Below, piece after piece: positions 55,955-63,987 of a DNA stretch of 64,000 bases. This DNA comes from CAWKGC01 sp963849005. GTDB lineage: Bacteria > Pseudomonadota > Gammaproteobacteria > Burkholderiales > Usitatibacteraceae. How positions within the stretch are numbered: position 1 is the stretch's first letter; each line of letters opens with the position of its first letter. The translations under genes and the position numbers were made by a program. The stretch spans positions 284,513 through 348,512 of the forward strand of contig CAWKGC010000024.1 of NCBI GenBank assembly GCA_963849005.1, read 5' to 3'. The notes under the pieces are model-generated. The model was given only the letters and a program-made list of their open reading frames with translations. It had not been told where the DNA came from and searched no databases.

Positions 55955-57052
55955 TCACTCCGCCAAAGGCAGGCCCTCGGGCTCCATCTTCCCGCGGGCC
56001 TCCTCCCAGGCGCGCCTGATGGCGGATTCGCCGATCATGTCGTCGAAGTTGCCCTGGATGAACTTGTCGTCGCCGGCGATCTTCGCGCGGGACTTCGCGA
56101 TGTCGATCTTCTTCCGGGCATCCTCGAAGGACATGCCCGGCCTGTAGGCGGCCTTCATCTGCGTGGAGATCGATTCCATCAGCTCCGCCATGTCGGTGAT
56201 GTAGGACTTGTCGCGCATCACCGGGCCGTGTCCCGGGACGATGGCCACCGTGTCCATGGCGATGATCTTCCGAAGCACCGCGGCCCACTCGCCGATGTAG
56301 GAGTGCAAGGCGAAGGGGAAGGGATGCACGACGATGTCGCCGACGATCGCGACCTTCGCGTCGGGCACCACCACGACCAGGTCGCCCGCGGTGTTGGCGC
56401 GGCCGAGGAACTCCACCCGCACGACGCGCTTGCCGAGGTCGATCGAGAGCGAGTCGGAGAAGGTGATGTCCGGGCGCACGTAGCGGAACTCCATGCACTC
56501 CTCGAGGCCGGCCTCGGCCTCCCTCATCACCTTCTCCAGCCGCGCGCGGCGGTCCGGCGCGATCGCCTTGCCCTCGGCGTCCTTGTTGGTGGCGAGCATT
56601 TCCCTCAGCGCCACGGTCTGCGAGCCGAGGAAGGCCTGGCAGGCGCGGCCGGTGTAGGCGCGGATGTCCTTGGCGAGGATGCCGGCGGTGAAGTCGTGGG
56701 TGATGAACTTCGCCTGCGGGAAGGCCTCGGCATAGACGAAATTCCCGCTGACATGGTCGTTGTGCCAGTGCGTGCTGACGACGTACTGCACGGGCTTGCC
56801 GGTCAGCTTGCGGATGTCCGCGATGACCTGCCTCGTGAGGCCCGGGTGATGCCCCGTGTCGACCACGAGCACCGCGTCCTCGCCGACGATCGCCACCGAG
56901 TTGCCGCTGACGATGGCGTGGCGGCCGGGTTCGATGAAGGCGTGGATGCCCTCGGCGACCTTGACGTGCTCATAGGTGAAGACGGGGTCGGCGGCTCGCG
57001 CGGCCGGCGCCAGGCAAAGCGCCAACAGGAGGGGGAGCAGGTTATGTCGCAT
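55955..57052 (-). CDS. Exported MBL-fold metallo-hydrolase
   Basis: About 365 residues. Signal peptide LLPLLLALCLAPAARA. Metal motif STHWHNDHVSGNFVYAEAFP (HxHxDH-like, here HWHNDH), then AGDLVVVVPDAKVAIVGDIVVHPFPF (Asp ligand) and AIVPGHGPVM (His ligand), the full set for a binuclear zinc MBL hydrolase. Resembles beta-lactamase-like and quinoprotein-associated SoxH-type proteins. Start at ATG 57052; a TTG at about 57064 with GAGGAGA upstream is an alternative. Convergent with hicB. Confidence 0.85.
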   Translation of the reverse strand: MRHNLLPLLLALCLAPAARAADPVFTYEHVKVAEGIHAFIEPGRHAIVSGNSVAIVGEDAVLVVDTGHHPGLTRQVIADIRKLTGKPVQYVVSTHWHNDHVSGNFVYAEAFPQAKFITHDFTAGILAKDIRAYTGRACQAFLGSQTVALREMLATNKDAEGKAIAPDRRARLEKVMREAEAGLEECMEFRYVRPDITFSDSLSIDLGKRVVRVEFLGRANTAGDLVVVVPDAKVAIVGDIVVHPFPFALHSYIGEWAAVLRKIIAMDTVAIVPGHGPVMRDKSYITDMAELMESISTQMKAAYRPGMSFEDARKKIDIAKSRAKIAGDDKFIQGNFDDMIGESAIRRAWEEARGKMEPEGLPLAE

Positions 57053-57111
57053 CGAGCCGGTCAACTGAATTCTCCTCGGGACGCATGCAATCCGCAGGTT
57101 CATCTTCCGCG

Positions 57112-57411
57112 TCAGGCTGCCTTCAATCGCAGTCGCGGCGCACCGGCCAGCGCACCGCCCAGCTTGTCGCGCCCGACTTCCAGGTCATGGAGCATCTGCA
57201 GGTTCATCCAGAATTGCGCGCTATTGCCGAAGTAGTGCGACAGCCGGAGCGCCGTGTCCGCGCTGATGCCGCGCCGGCCAAGCACGATTTCGTTGATGCG
57301 ACGTGGAGGAACGCCTACATCGACGGCAAGGCGGTATTGGGTCACTCCCAGGGGAATGAGGAATTCCTCGGAGAGGATCTCACCCGGATGGATCGGTTTG
57401 AGCTTGGCCAT
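57112..57411 (-). CDS. higA: HigA/VapI-type antitoxin
   Basis: 99 residues. AKLKPIHPGEILSEEFLIPLGVTQYRLAVDVGVPPRRINEIVLGRRGISADTALRLSHYFGNSAQFWMNLQ is the VapI/HigA XRE pattern almost without change. ATG at 57411. It follows its toxin by 10 bases. A second hig pair of a different subfamily is at 31.2-31.9 kb. Confidence 0.94.
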   Translation of the reverse strand: MAKLKPIHPGEILSEEFLIPLGVTQYRLAVDVGVPPRRINEIVLGRRGISADTALRLSHYFGNSAQFWMNLQMLHDLEVGRDKLGGALAGAPRLRLKAA

Positions 57412-57421
57412 AGCCACTCCT

Positions 57422-57703
57422 TCAGTCGTGGTAGTCGACGATCCCGGCATCGTTCGCTTCCCCGTCTCGCCAGCGGAAGCAAACGCGCCACTGGTCGTTG
57501 ATGCGGATGCTGTGCTGCCCCTTTCGATCGTGCTTCAGGGCCTCGAGCCTGTTGCCCGGCGGCAAGCGCAAGTCATCGAGCGTGACGGCGGCGGCAAGGA
57601 TTCTCAACTTGCGCCTGGCAACGATTTCGAACGACCTGAACCTGGCGACCGGGTCGCCTTGGGCGAGCCGCTCGGTATCCCTGCAACGGAACGATCGGAT
57701 CAC
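57422..57703 (-). CDS. higB: HigB/RelE-type toxin
   Basis: 93 residues of the RelE superfamily (PF05015 type): MIRSFRCRDTERLAQGD, LRILAAAVTLDDLRLPPGNRLEALKHDRKGQHSIRINDQWRVCFRW, containing the Arg and Trp expected for mRNA contact, ending VDYHD. Start is GTG at 57703. Toxin first, antitoxin second. Confidence 0.94.
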   Translation of the reverse strand: MIRSFRCRDTERLAQGDPVARFRSFEIVARRKLRILAAAVTLDDLRLPPGNRLEALKHDRKGQHSIRINDQWRVCFRWRDGEANDAGIVDYHD

Positions 57704-57708
57704 GGGAG

Positions 57709-57745
57709 ATAATAACGGAAAGAGATATTAACGGCAAGCGTTATC
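57709..57745 (-). promoter_or_regulatory. higBA promoter with repeated operator-like boxes
   Basis: On the minus strand, TTGCCG (57737-57732) and TATTAT (57714-57709) are separated by 17 bases, a good sigma-70 pair. The predicted start site is at about 57702, almost on the GTG start codon, so the mRNA may be leaderless. Two near-direct repeats, GATAATAACGG (57708-57718) and GATATTAACGG (57724-57734), and an inverted half GCGTTATC (57738-57745) fill the promoter and look like HigA sites. Confidence 0.65.
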
Positions 57746-57843
57746 AGGTCGCGGGCTGCGGCCCATGTCTCGAAAACGGTTGCCATATTGGGGCGGTTGA
57801 CGCCAAGGCGTGCAAGCCCACGACCGGACGCCGTGGTTGGCCG

Positions 57844-57903
57844 TCAGCCGCCAATCTCGATCTTCGTGCCGCCGCCCCACAGCGGTCCAGCCGGCACAAC
57901 CCC
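57844..57903 (-). pseudogene. Remnant of a saccharopine-dehydrogenase-like gene 3' end
   Basis: On the minus strand this encodes VVPAGPLWGGGTKIEIGG-stop, closely matching the end of the complete gene at 59610, VLAERLQGGGTTIEIGG-stop. DNA identity by eye is about 75% over some 60 bases. No more of the gene precedes it. It lies between the higBA promoter and the orphan hicB-like gene. Confidence 0.65.
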
Positions 57904-57908
57904 GATGC

Positions 57909-58118
57909 TTACGCGATCACGACCGTCTGGATTCCGACAAACTCGGACTGGAGCTTTGGCTCCCCGCCGTCGAGCAGCATTGCAATCACTTCCTGCAAAT
58001 TGGCCTGCAGCTCGTCAAGCGATTCGCCCTGGCTATGCGCGCCAGGGAATCCCGGCACGTAGCCGAGGTACAGCCGTGTATCCGGGCAACGCTCGATAAC
58101 TGCGGTGTAGCTGCGCAT
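57909..58118 (-). CDS. Orphan HicB-like protein
   Basis: 69 residues of the short HicB/UPF0150 type: MRSYTAVIERCPDTRLYLGYVPGFPGAHSQGESLDELQANLQEVIAMLLDGGEP. It lacks a DNA-binding tail, and the usual hicA partner directly after such genes is absent; instead the saccharopine-dehydrogenase remnant follows. Start at ATG 58118. Confidence 0.85.
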   Translation of the reverse strand: MRSYTAVIERCPDTRLYLGYVPGFPGAHSQGESLDELQANLQEVIAMLLDGGEPKLQSEFVGIQTVVIA

Positions 58119-58239
58119 GGTGGCTACCAGGTCCTGGGCAACCGGATCCAGTCTTGCCAGTGGCAGCCGATTGGGCACGACGCGAGAACCGATTTCATGG
58201 TGATCCCATTGCGAGCCATTCGCCGATCCAGATCATGCG

Positions 58240-58500
58240 TCATCTCCTTCGCTTCTTGGCGCGATAACCCACCTTCGGCTGCGCGGCGGCCGGCGAGTCC
58301 AGCTTGTCCAGCAATGCAAGACCAAGCTTTGCATTTCCGCGGGCCGCGCGCGCGCGAAAGCGCGTCTCGGCATCGAATTCCGCGAGCGCGGCTGTCGAAA
58401 ACTCCTCGATCAACTTGTTCACGCTCACGCTGCGGCTCTTCGCAAGCTGCCTGAGGCGCTCATGCGTGGCGTCAGGCATCCGGATGGTCAGGGTTCCCAT
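58240..58500 (-). CDS. Ribbon-helix-helix antitoxin-like protein
   Basis: 86 residues: LTIRMPDATHERLRQLAKSRSVSVNKLIEEFSTAALAEFDAETRFRARAARG, a CopG/Arc-type RHH DNA-binding domain, with a basic tail (YRAKKRRR). Lies 4 bases after the PIN-domain gene on the same strand and is its likely antitoxin. Confidence 0.85.
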   Translation of the reverse strand: MGTLTIRMPDATHERLRQLAKSRSVSVNKLIEEFSTAALAEFDAETRFRARAARGNAKLGLALLDKLDSPAAAQPKVGYRAKKRRR

Positions 58501-58504
58501 GCGA

Positions 58505-58921
58505 TCACTCCTTCACAAAGGCAGCCGGCGTCACGATGCGCAGGCCGGCAAAGCGAAGTTCCATGCCTGCGAAATCCCGGATGTTCTTCGTGACTATTGC
58601 TGCCGCCCCGCCGGCCACCGCAAGTTCCACGATATGGTTGTCCGATTCGTCCGGCACATTGGGGCGCCACCCGTAGTAGATCCGCGTCCATCGGCATGCA
58701 CCCAGAAAGGCGTCCAGCAAGCGTTCGCGCTCCCTGGGATCGAGAACACAACTTGCGAACAGTTCGTCCCGCGACATCACGGCCTCGTACTCCGAGAGCA
58801 ACGCGATGCCGATCAGCGGTACGCAACGACCGGTGAGCGCCCTCCGCATTACCTCGCGGCTCGCGCCCCCCGGCCCCAGCATTGCCGAGACAAGCACGCT
58901 GGTGTCGACGACGACTAGCAA
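58505..58921 (-). CDS. PIN-domain RNase toxin
   Basis: 138 residues. Acidic PIN residues are visible: VVVDTSVLVSAML near the start, YEAVMSRDE, PDESDNHIVELAVAGGAAAIVTKNIRDF. This is the COG1569-type 'putative toxin' PIN group. Toxin gene first, RHH second. The start at 58921 lies in AT-rich sequence (GCATATATGCTGT), unlike the surrounding DNA. Confidence 0.88.
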   Translation of the reverse strand: MLVVVDTSVLVSAMLGPGGASREVMRRALTGRCVPLIGIALLSEYEAVMSRDELFASCVLDPRERERLLDAFLGACRWTRIYYGWRPNVPDESDNHIVELAVAGGAAAIVTKNIRDFAGMELRFAGLRIVTPAAFVKE

Positions 58922-58970
58922 TGGGCAAGCTCGAAAATGACAGCATATATGCTATCACTTGCCCGAGGTT

Positions 58971-59002
58971 TTGACATCACAGATTGTGATCTCAAGTTTT
59001 CG
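58971..59002. repeat. ATCACAG-N-TTGTGAT-type repeat, copy 2
   Basis: Contains the core ATCACAGATTGTGAT and matches copy 3 at 59319-59350 at most positions, including flanks TTGAC and CTCAAGTTT. The stop codon of the ORF6N gene lies inside it (58992-58994). Confidence 0.6.
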
Positions 59003-59547
59003 CCGATTCGTCGGTCACAAAACCGATCGGGCGCCCGGGAGGATCGGGCGGTTTCATCAGGCCGCGGATGGCCTCGAGGATTTCCCTGATCGCGTCATCC
59101 TGCACGGTCAAGCGCCCCTCGATCCGTCGCTCCAACGCGGCGAACTGCTCGGCGAGCATCTTGTTTCCGGCCAAAGTCCGCCTCAACAGCACGAAAGTCC
59201 GCATGATCTCGATGTTTACTGCGAACGCGCCAGGACTGCGGAGGACGGAGGACAGCATTGCAACGCCTTGTTCCGTAAACGCAAATGGCGCTCGCCGGCG
59301 CTACCGCCCCAGCCCCACTTGACATCACAGTTTGTGATCTCAAGTTTCGGACCTCCTCGGCGTCGAGCTGGAAGCAGAAATCCACCGGAAACCGGTCGGC
59401 ATTGCGCTTGAGCGCCTGGACTAGGGTTCGGGTTTCGACACCGTAGAGTGCGGCCAGGGTCGAATCGAGCATGACCCGATGGCCACGAAGCAGCAGGATG
59501 GCATCGGCGATGCGGTCGGACGGGATGGATGCTCGCGGTTTCGACAT
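58992..59547 (-). CDS. ORF6N (KilA-N/Bro-like) domain protein, frameshifted
   Basis: The N-terminal ORF6N domain is clear: SDRIADAILLLRGHRVMLDSTLAALYGVETRTLVQALKRNADRFPVDFCFQLDAEEVRNLRSQ; it binds DNA in phage and mobile-element proteins. After two small indels near 59290-59320 another frame gives the expected APFAFTEQGVAMLSSVLRS and VNIEIMRTFVLLRRTLA, then a coiled-coil-like C-terminus. The break includes a missing base in GGTAGCGCCGG. It is the last gene of the island before the saccharopine-dehydrogenase-like gene. Confidence 0.82.
59319..59350. repeat. ATCACAG-N-TTGTGAT-type repeat, copy 3 (inside ORF6N)
   Basis: Core ATCACAGTTTGTGAT, within the codons for LRSQTVMSS of the ORF6N domain. 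Copies 2 and 3 are direct repeats enclosing the C-terminal segment of the ORF6N gene. Confidence 0.6.
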
Positions 59548-59609
59548 GCCACAAACAACGCGGCTTTTCGGGCTGCCGTTGACCTTCCGGTATGCGGGAG
59601 CGCAGCCCG

Positions 59610-60830
59610 TCAGCCGCCGATTTCGATCGTCGTCCCGCCACCCTGCAAGCGTTCAGCCAGCACATCCCCAAGCCCGGTAGCAGGCGTAAGAATCCCACCG
59701 CGCTTCAGCCCTCCGGGAAGCCTCTTGGTATCCATCGCAAGCGCCAACCCGGACTCGCAAAGGAAGCGCACCGTAGCGCGATTGCCGGGATCGCCCTTGT
59801 GGCGGATGCGCCCGCGCACCTGCCGCCCGTCTTCCGCGGTGCCGATCAGCACGCAGTCGAACCAGCCGCTGTCCATGGCCTTCTCCGACGGACCTTCGCC
59901 GGGCTTCGGCAGGACCTTCTTCATCGCCGCACGAGTGAAGGAGCCCGACATCGCGAGGCCGAAGCCCGCCATGACGCCGGTGACGAGCGCAGCCTTGGCA
60001 CCGCCCAGCGCGCCGCCGAAGCGCGAGTACTCCTGGTAGTGGAATTCCTTGCCGTAGGGCTCGCCCCACTGGCCGAAGAGCGCGGCGCTGCGGCGCACGA
60101 CGCGCGTGTTGATCTGCCCCATGAGGAAGGGGCCGACCCAGGCGCCGATGTCCTTGTCGTACGCCACACCCGAGGGATCGCGGTTGCGCTCGACCTGCTT
60201 CTTCGAGTGGCGGTGCCCGGGATTCAGGAGGAAGGGATCGCGGCCGCGCTCGATGTCGCCGGACTCGTGCATCGCCATGCCGGAGGCGATCGTGCCGCCG
60301 TTGAAGCCGCCCGCCATGCGGAAGTACGCCTTCACCTCGCGGCACGACACGCCGAGCGTGCGCTGCATGTGCCGCGCGACGAGGAAGGTGCCGAGGTCCG
60401 AGGGCACGGAGTCGAAGCCGCAGCAGGGAATGATGCGCGTGCCGTCCTTCGCCGCTTGTGCATGGTGACGGTCGATGAGGCCGCGGATCCAGACCGTCTC
60501 TCCCGTGATGTCCGCGTAGTGCGTCTTGGCGGCCACACAGGCGTCGACCACAGGGGTTCCGTACAGGGCGAAGGGGCCCGCGGTGTTCAGCAGGACTTTC
60601 GTTCTGCGTGCCATGGCTTCTACCGCTTCGCGATCTGCGCTGTCTGCGACGATCAGGGCGGGTTTGCTATCCAGCTGGTCGCGGAGGGACTTCAGCTTCG
60701 CTTTGTCTCGGCCTGCGATTGCCCATTTGATCTTGGTTGTCGCTGCGCTGGCGGCAAGGTATTGCGCTGCCAGGCGGCCTGTGAAGCCGGTGGCTCCGTA
60801 GAGGATGATGTCGAAGTCGCGGTTAGCCAT
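59610..60830 (-). CDS. Saccharopine dehydrogenase-like (trans-acting enoyl reductase type) protein
   Basis: 406 residues. NAD(P)-binding start FDIILYGATGFTGRLAAQYLA, then KWAIAGRDKAKL, VLLNTAGPFALYGTPVVDACVAAKTHYADITGE (family hallmark), IPCCGFDSVPSDLGTFL and FGLAMSGSF. Such proteins reduce enoyl or ketone intermediates in lipid or lysine-type pathways; the substrate is unknown. ATG at 60830 overlaps the mcrC stop (TGATG), so it is read as part of the same transcript. G+C is visibly lower in the first 200 codons' 5' part than near the 3' end. Confidence 0.85.
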   Translation of the reverse strand: MANRDFDIILYGATGFTGRLAAQYLAASAATTKIKWAIAGRDKAKLKSLRDQLDSKPALIVADSADREAVEAMARRTKVLLNTAGPFALYGTPVVDACVAAKTHYADITGETVWIRGLIDRHHAQAAKDGTRIIPCCGFDSVPSDLGTFLVARHMQRTLGVSCREVKAYFRMAGGFNGGTIASGMAMHESGDIERGRDPFLLNPGHRHSKKQVERNRDPSGVAYDKDIGAWVGPFLMGQINTRVVRRSAALFGQWGEPYGKEFHYQEYSRFGGALGGAKAALVTGVMAGFGLAMSGSFTRAAMKKVLPKPGEGPSEKAMDSGWFDCVLIGTAEDGRQVRGRIRHKGDPGNRATVRFLCESGLALAMDTKRLPGGLKRGGILTPATGLGDVLAERLQGGGTTIEIGG

Positions 60831-62245
60831 CACATTTTGGCAATGCCACCTCCAAATGGTAGACCACGAATCTCAAGTTGAACACTGCGGCTTCCATGAA
60901 ATAGTGTTGCTCTAGTTTTGTCTCGTCCCCGCTCGCGTAGTCGTTCCCATGTAGAGCGGCGAAGAGGGTATACCAAAGTCGCCTTCACCTCAGTGGCGTC
61001 GAAAAGTGCGGCATATGCAAGAACTTGATGCACGTCTGCACGGTGCGCATCACGCACATTTTCTGAGAGTTGATACCATCTATGTTCATCGAGGTCGGCG
61101 AAATGCGATTTGTATTTTGCGTCAACGATTCGAATCTCGCGCCCCTTCCTAACGACAATATCTGGCACGAGATGTGAAAGCGATCTGGCGGAGCTTGTAG
61201 ACCAATGAAGTGGAAATACGGTTTGCCCGAGACGGCCAACGCGAATGTCGCCACCTTCTTGCGATACTTCGTCTCTAATCTTGGCTTCGACGTAGCGCTC
61301 CCACAATACTTCAAGCGGAAGTTGCCAGGACAATCCATCCATTTCTTGCCCACCACCTAATCCTCGCTCGTCGACGACCCAAGCAAGAGCCTGCAGTCCA
61401 CGTTGTAGCGCGGCATCAGATAGAAAGCGCCCGTTGCCGAGTCGAGAGAGCTCGTCATTGCGCGGCTTGCGCGCTGGAACATCTTCGAGTGTCTCAAGAA
61501 TTCGTGAGGTAAGGGCAATGAGTGCGACGGCCAACGGATCTTGCCTTCCTTGTCCTAAGAGACCAAACCGCACTCTCTCAGTCGCCCAACGTACGAATGC
61601 TCGGAATGCAGGGTCGATGCTCAAGTCCGGGTAACGGCATGGCAACCGTTGCCACATTCCCCGGGCGATTGAGGAGGATGCATGACGAGAACCAAAGAAC
61701 TTGACCACGCGGCGATTGTCGAACTTCTTCGCGAGAGGTGTACCCGGGAATGGCGGCGGCAAGGAGGGCTTGTAGCCGTGAAAGAACAGGCCCGGCAAGA
61801 ACCCAGGGCGGAATGGCGCGCGCGCTTCCCGGAACCAGTGGTCCTTCAAGAAATTCCAAATTGGCTCCCCAGCCAATTTCTGACATTACTGCGCCCACAC
61901 CTGACCAACCGAATCGAGGTCGAATCACAAGTCCTGCAACAACACCTCCCGAATGCGCGGAAAGTAGAGGGACTGCCCAGCACGCCTTCCCGGCCGAAGC
62001 CTGAGCGTCGGCTCCGGATGCGTTGGAACCAAGTCCACCGATACGTCCAACTTTTGAAGCGTTACCTCATTAAAGCGAATAAACGAATCGGCAAATGTTC
62101 CCCAGCTTCCAGTTCTGCTTGCAGGAGCGAAATCCGTTTGTTTGATGAGAACTGGAGCGCCGTTGTCGACGGCCTCATAAAGCGGCTTGGAATGTGGAGC
62201 TCGCCTGGGGATGGACCGAGCTACTCGCGTCGGCTGCCGTGGCAC
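60830..62245 (-). CDS. mcrC: McrC-like restriction-system component, frameshifted
   Basis: McrC is the nuclease partner of the McrB GTPase in modified-DNA restriction. Three frames give a continuous McrC: PLYEAVDNGAPVLIKQTDFAPASRTGSWGTFADSF with PTHPEPTLRLRPG; then IRPRFGWSGVGAV and GPLVPGSARAIPPWVLAGPVLSRLQALL; then ARGMWQRLPCRYPDLSIDPAFRAFVRWATERV and the C-terminal PD-(D/E)XK-type core LVPDIVVRKGREIRIVDAKYKSHF with Asp and Asp-x-Lys. One base is missing near 61928 and one extra near 61697. The N-terminus is not well defined. Confidence 0.82.
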
Positions 62246-63698
62246 GTTAACTCACTATGTCGCCGGAGCGATCGCGCAAGGCTTGAGTTTAACGTGGCTG
62301 GGCCAATTAGACCCTGATGAAGGTAGTCGTCGAGCAGCGGTATCAACTCATATTTGAGTCGTACAGAGAAATCTTCGGACGAGTTCGCCAGGAAGTAAGC
62401 CTGTCCTGGCAGAAGATCCAGTGCGTCATCAGGTGCATGTTCGACAAAAATGTCCGCGAGATCATCAAAGCAATCCAATGCTTCCTTCACTCCGGTTGTT
62501 CAATGGCTGCGCGGTCAGGAGGTACAGTCACGAATGCAAATCGCCGCCTAATTGCAAGATCAATATGGGAAATGGAACGATCGGCGGAATTCATTGTACC
62601 GAGCACATATAGCCCGGTTGGTAGTTGAAACGTGTCTTTGTTATCAATTCTGTGCGGCAAACGCACCTCACGCGGCGATGCACCTCCAACTTCTCCGGCT
62701 TCGAACAAATAGATTGCCTCTCCCAACACCTTACCGAGGTCTGCACGGTTAATCTCATCGATTACAAGCAAGCTGTCGTGCTTGCTTGCCGTTCCCGCAG
62801 CCTCTATTAAGTATCCTGGACGAACGAGGAAGCGAAGTTGACCTTCTGATGGGTCAGGCGAAAGTCCAATGACAAAGTCCTCATAGGTTACCGATGGATG
62901 AAACTGGATCGTCATGCCATTGCCGGCAAATGCTTTGCGCTTAACTAGCTCGGCGAGTCGAGTCTTTCCAGTACCAGGAGCGCCCTGAAGAATTACAAAC
63001 CGTCGCGCTCGAACGAGAGCGGCAACACTTTCGACCGTCGGAATTTCAAAGAGCTGACGTCTAAGCGATCCCAAGAACTCTGAAACCTCGCGTTCGAATG
63101 CCCTCAGTGGCGTCCAACCTCGCTCATAGGCATACAAGTCGAGAAATGCCGTTAGTACTTTCTCAGCCATGTCCGGGTCTGACGGCACTTGCGCAACGCA
63201 ATACATTTCTTTTGAATAACGATTAAACGTATTCCCGAATTCGGGTAGCTTTGACGTGAACGCCTTTGGAACCGAAAGTGCAAGTGCGGCAGGGTCCGCC
63301 TTGGACCAAGCGGTAACGCCCACCTTAGAAAGCAAGCGCCGCAACGCAGAAACCCGACGGCGATGGCCGGGCCGAGTAAGAATGCCTTCATCTGGGGCAA
63401 TTCCCCGAGTTCCGACACCCAAGCCAATCAGCGACGAACTTTCGCCAGGGAACCAAACTAGACTGGTGCCTCCGTAAGGACCTGAGGTTGGATTGTCTGG
63501 ATTAATAAGTCCGGCCCAAGGCACGCCTCCATCGGAATCATCTTGGGCTAGCGCGTAGGCAACTCTAATCTGAGCATCTTTCGCGCAGGCCTTTGGATAG
63601 CGTTCACCAAACAAGGGCTGCAGAACGTTTCGGATCGCACCGCTTTCTGCGCCGCGACCAATTCGAATCAAGTCACTTTGTTCTCGCGTTGCTGTCAT
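62221..63698 (-). CDS. mcrB: McrB-like AAA+ GTPase, one frameshift
   Basis: N-terminal region (residues 1-220) with a DUF3578/McrB-type target-recognition pattern (IRVAYALAQDDSDGGVPWAGLINP, FPGESSSLIGLGVGTRG), then the AAA+ motor with Walker A ILQGAPGTGKTRLAEL, IQFHPSVTYEDFVIG, Walker B LLVIDEINRADLGKVLGE and the McrB signature TMNSADRSISHIDLAIRRRFAF. A missing base near 62490 moves the last 88 codons (DLADIFVEHAPDDALDLLPGQAYFLA...LLDDYLHQG) to another frame, joined as a GTGA overlap. Codon use and G+C are clearly lower than elsewhere in the window. Confidence 0.87.
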
Positions 63699-63791
63699 TG
63701 TCAGAACGCCTTTGTGGTGAAACGAAATTGACTGACCAAACTGTCTACGGTCTCAAAGGAGCGCTATAGCCTTTTCAAGCACCTAGCGGTA

Positions 63792-63987
63792 TCAATCTGC
63801 CCTTGCCCACGAATCGCGAAGCGTAACCGTCCGCCCGAACCGTCGCTCCGGCTCTGCTGAAGCCATATCAACAATGAAATACCCATGTCTCTCGAACTGA
63901 ATCCGCTCTCCATCCTTGGCGTCCCGCAATGAACGCTCGAGATACCCGCTAATCACCTTCAAGGCATCGGGATTCAAGCGTGATGGT
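63792..63987 (-). CDS. glnS: Glutaminyl-tRNA synthetase, C-terminal end only
   Basis: LNPDALKVISGYLERSLRDAKDGERIQFERHGYFIVDMASAEPERRFGRTVTLRDSWARAD-stop in separated blocks LNPDALKVISGYLE, SLRDAKDGERIQFERHGYF and FGRTVTLRDSWA match the anticodon-binding end of bacterial GlnRS. The rest lies beyond a 13-G run at 63988-64000 that looks like an assembly or read artefact. Its 3' end marks the boundary of the McrBC island. Confidence 0.88.

Noticed and set aside
58124..58243. A 39-residue frame between the RHH antitoxin and the orphan hicB, overlapping by ATGA
   Set aside because: It does not resemble HicA or any small toxin and its sequence continues as out-of-frame hicB-like coding; overlap alone is not enough.
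58924..58979. A short frame starting MSKPRAS, like the ORF6N start
   Set aside because: Only seven residues match and the frame stops after about 20 codons, so a second ORF6N gene is not supported.
55912..59350. Reading the ATCACA-N3-TGTGAT repeats as Crp binding sites
   Set aside because: Half-site order is opposite to the Crp consensus TGTGA-N6-TCACA, and one copy is coding sequence of a conserved domain.
55140..63791. Integron or CRISPR array in the TA island
   Set aside because: No regularly spaced identical repeats with unique spacers and no attC-like sites were seen between genes.
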